From positions 1 through 7,746 of the forward strand of contig JAATGD010000337.1 of NCBI GenBank assembly GCA_015654965.1: a stretch of DNA of 7,746 bases, in the 5' to 3' direction. The position numbers and the translations under genes are program-made. The stretch is from Hyphomicrobiales bacterium (GTDB taxonomy: Bacteria > Pseudomonadota > Alphaproteobacteria > Rhizobiales > Rhizobiaceae). Positions 6,891-7,746 of this stretch are shown in pieces. The notes beneath the pieces are model-generated. The model was not told the DNA's origin. It did no database searches and saw only the letters and a program-made list of their open reading frames with translations. Every line of letters begins with the position of its first letter. Within the stretch, counting starts at the first letter, position 1.

Positions 6891-7087
6891 CAAGCCTCCT
6901 GTCCGCGCCTTGGCATAGTTCAACAAGGGCGAAGATATTTTTCAATTATGTTCCCTGTCCGAGTATTCCCTCTTAATGACGGAGATGAAAGGGGTTTCTC
7001 ATTGGGAGAGTTTCAAATTTTTAAGGGGGAATAAGCCGCATAAATCTTTATTATCATGGAACAATAACAGACTCGGGAACCATATTC
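6891..7087. promoter_or_regulatory. Divergent promoter region between uraH and puuE
   Basis: These 197 bases lie between two divergent starts and are clearly more AT-rich than the genes. On the minus strand CATAAT (6949-6944) is a good -10 hexamer for the operon but has no recognisable -35 at 16-18 nt. On the plus strand TATTAT (7049-7054) is a good -10 for puuE, again without a clear -35. Two promoters with poor -35 boxes would fit dependence on an activator such as the nearby LysR protein, but that is inference. The puuE ATG has only a weak ribosome binding site (GGGA, 7075-7078). No gene or RNA is seen here. Confidence 0.55.
7048..7067. repeat. Imperfect palindrome over the puuE -10, possible operator
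   Basis: TTATTAT (7048-7054) and ACAATAA (7061-7067) form an inverted repeat with six of seven positions complementary around a 6-nt spacer. The left arm contains the TATTAT that is the best -10 candidate for puuE, so a protein bound here could block or shape that promoter. Short AT-rich dyads of this quality arise often by chance, so confidence is low. Confidence 0.25.
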
Positions 7088-7746
7088 ATGCAATATCCGC
7101 GCAATCTCGTTGGCTATGGCCGCAATACGCCTGACCCAGAATGGCCGGACGGCGCACGCATCGCCGTGCAATTCGTGGTCAATTACGAGGAAGGCGGCGA
7201 AAGCTCTATCCTGGATGGCGATGGCGCATCCGAATGCCTGCTCTCCGAAATCGTAGGCGCGCAACCATGGGTCGGGCAACGCAACCTCAACATGGAATCC
7301 ATTTATGAATATGGTGCCCGGTCCGGCTTCTGGCGGCTGTGGCGCGCCTTCACGCGCCGCGACATACCCGTCACCGTCTATGGCGTGACGCTGGCGCTGA
7401 GCCGCAACCCGGAAGCGGTCGCGGCCATGAAGGAAGCGGACTGGGAAATCGCCAGCCATGGCCTGCGCTGGTGGGAATATAAGGACGTTCCCGAAGAAGT
7501 CGAACGCGAGCATATTCGACAAGCGGTGCAACTGCACACCGAAATTATCGGCTCGCGTCCACTCGGCATCTATCAGGGCAAGCCGTCGGAAAACACGCTG
7601 AAACTGGTGATGGAGGAAGGCGGCTTTGTCTATTCGGCGGATTCTTACGCCGATGAACTGCCTTATTGGGTGAAGGGACCCAACGGGCCGCACCTGATCG
7701 TGCCCTATACGCTCGACGCCAACGACATGCGTTTTGCCACGCCGCA
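7088..7746 (+). CDS. puuE: Allantoinase PuuE (polysaccharide-deacetylase family), N-terminal part
   Basis: PuuE opens the hydantoin ring of allantoin to give allantoate. It belongs to the polysaccharide deacetylase (NodB-like) fold and is unrelated to the amidohydrolase-type allantoinase. The window holds 219 codons of a protein usually about 300 residues long, and the frame is open at the end. The match to the PuuE family is clear from GYGRNTPDPEWPDGARIAVQ (9-28), VNYEEGGE (31-38), NMESIYEYGARSGFWR (68-83), IASHGLRW (121-128), VMEEGGFVYSADSYADELPY (174-193) and IVPYTLDANDMRF (204-216). NYEEG and SHG sit where metal-dependent deacetylases carry their Asp and His ligands. The ATG at 7088 is the only sensible start, since an in-frame stop at 7022-7024 has no other ATG after it. 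It is transcribed away from the uraH-xdh operon. Genes further right, such as the OHCU decarboxylase, may follow. Confidence 0.94.
   Translation, partial: MQYPRNLVGYGRNTPDPEWPDGARIAVQFVVNYEEGGESSILDGDGASECLLSEIVGAQPWVGQRNLNMESIYEYGARSGFWRLWRAFTRRDIPVTVYGVTLALSRNPEAVAAMKEADWEIASHGLRWWEYKDVPEEVEREHIRQAVQLHTEIIGSRPLGIYQGKPSENTLKLVMEEGGFVYSADSYADELPYWVKGPNGPHLIVPYTLDANDMRFATP

Noticed and set aside
6891..6926. Upstream TTG start for UraH
   Set aside because: The ATG at 6890 has AGGAGG directly upstream and begins the protein at the expected place; the extension has no family similarity.
7056..7067. Mini-ORF ATG GAA CAA TAA shortly before puuE
   Set aside because: It has only three sense codons, no ribosome binding site and no sign of a regulatory leader peptide.
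7013..7693. Open frame opposite puuE
   Set aside because: It is an antisense shadow of puuE without family features; the plus-strand frame matches PuuE throughout.

Overview
The window is a purine-degradation locus, most likely from an alphaproteobacterium of the order Hyphomicrobiales. Brucellaceae (Brucella/Ochrobactrum) is my best guess, from GC-rich coding DNA, the gene set and the protein style; this is recall and was not tested by a search. All genes are read through without frameshifts. The two end genes run off the window.

Layout: (1) 1-710, minus strand, the N-terminal part of a membrane-bound urate oxidase/hydroxylase (puuD). (2) 711-928, a divergent promoter region. (3) 929-1843, plus strand, a LysR-type regulator. 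(4) 1840-6890, minus strand, a tight four-gene operon in transcription order uraH-xdhA-xdhB-xdhC, with gaps of 5, 10 and 2 nt. Its last gene meets the LysR gene tail to tail, and the two stop codons overlap. (5) 6891-7087, a second divergent promoter region. (6) 7088-7746, plus strand, the first 219 codons of puuE, a polysaccharide-deacetylase-type allantoinase.

The genes form one pathway. XdhA (2Fe-2S/FAD) and XdhB (molybdenum cofactor) oxidise hypoxanthine and xanthine to urate. XdhC prepares and inserts the sulfurated cofactor. PuuD oxidises urate to 5-hydroxyisourate in the membrane. UraH hydrolyses 5-hydroxyisourate to OHCU, and PuuE opens the allantoin ring to allantoate. The OHCU decarboxylase that should act between UraH and PuuE is not in the window. 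The LysR protein is the obvious candidate regulator, since it diverges from puuD and sits between the catabolic genes.

I found no mobile element, CRISPR array, RNA gene or clearly new system. The points worth a second look are small: overlapping convergent stops with an adjacent hairpin, palindromes in the two promoter regions, an unusual sequence just after the catalytic glutamate of XdhB, and a ribosome binding site embedded in the codons of a conserved C-terminal motif.
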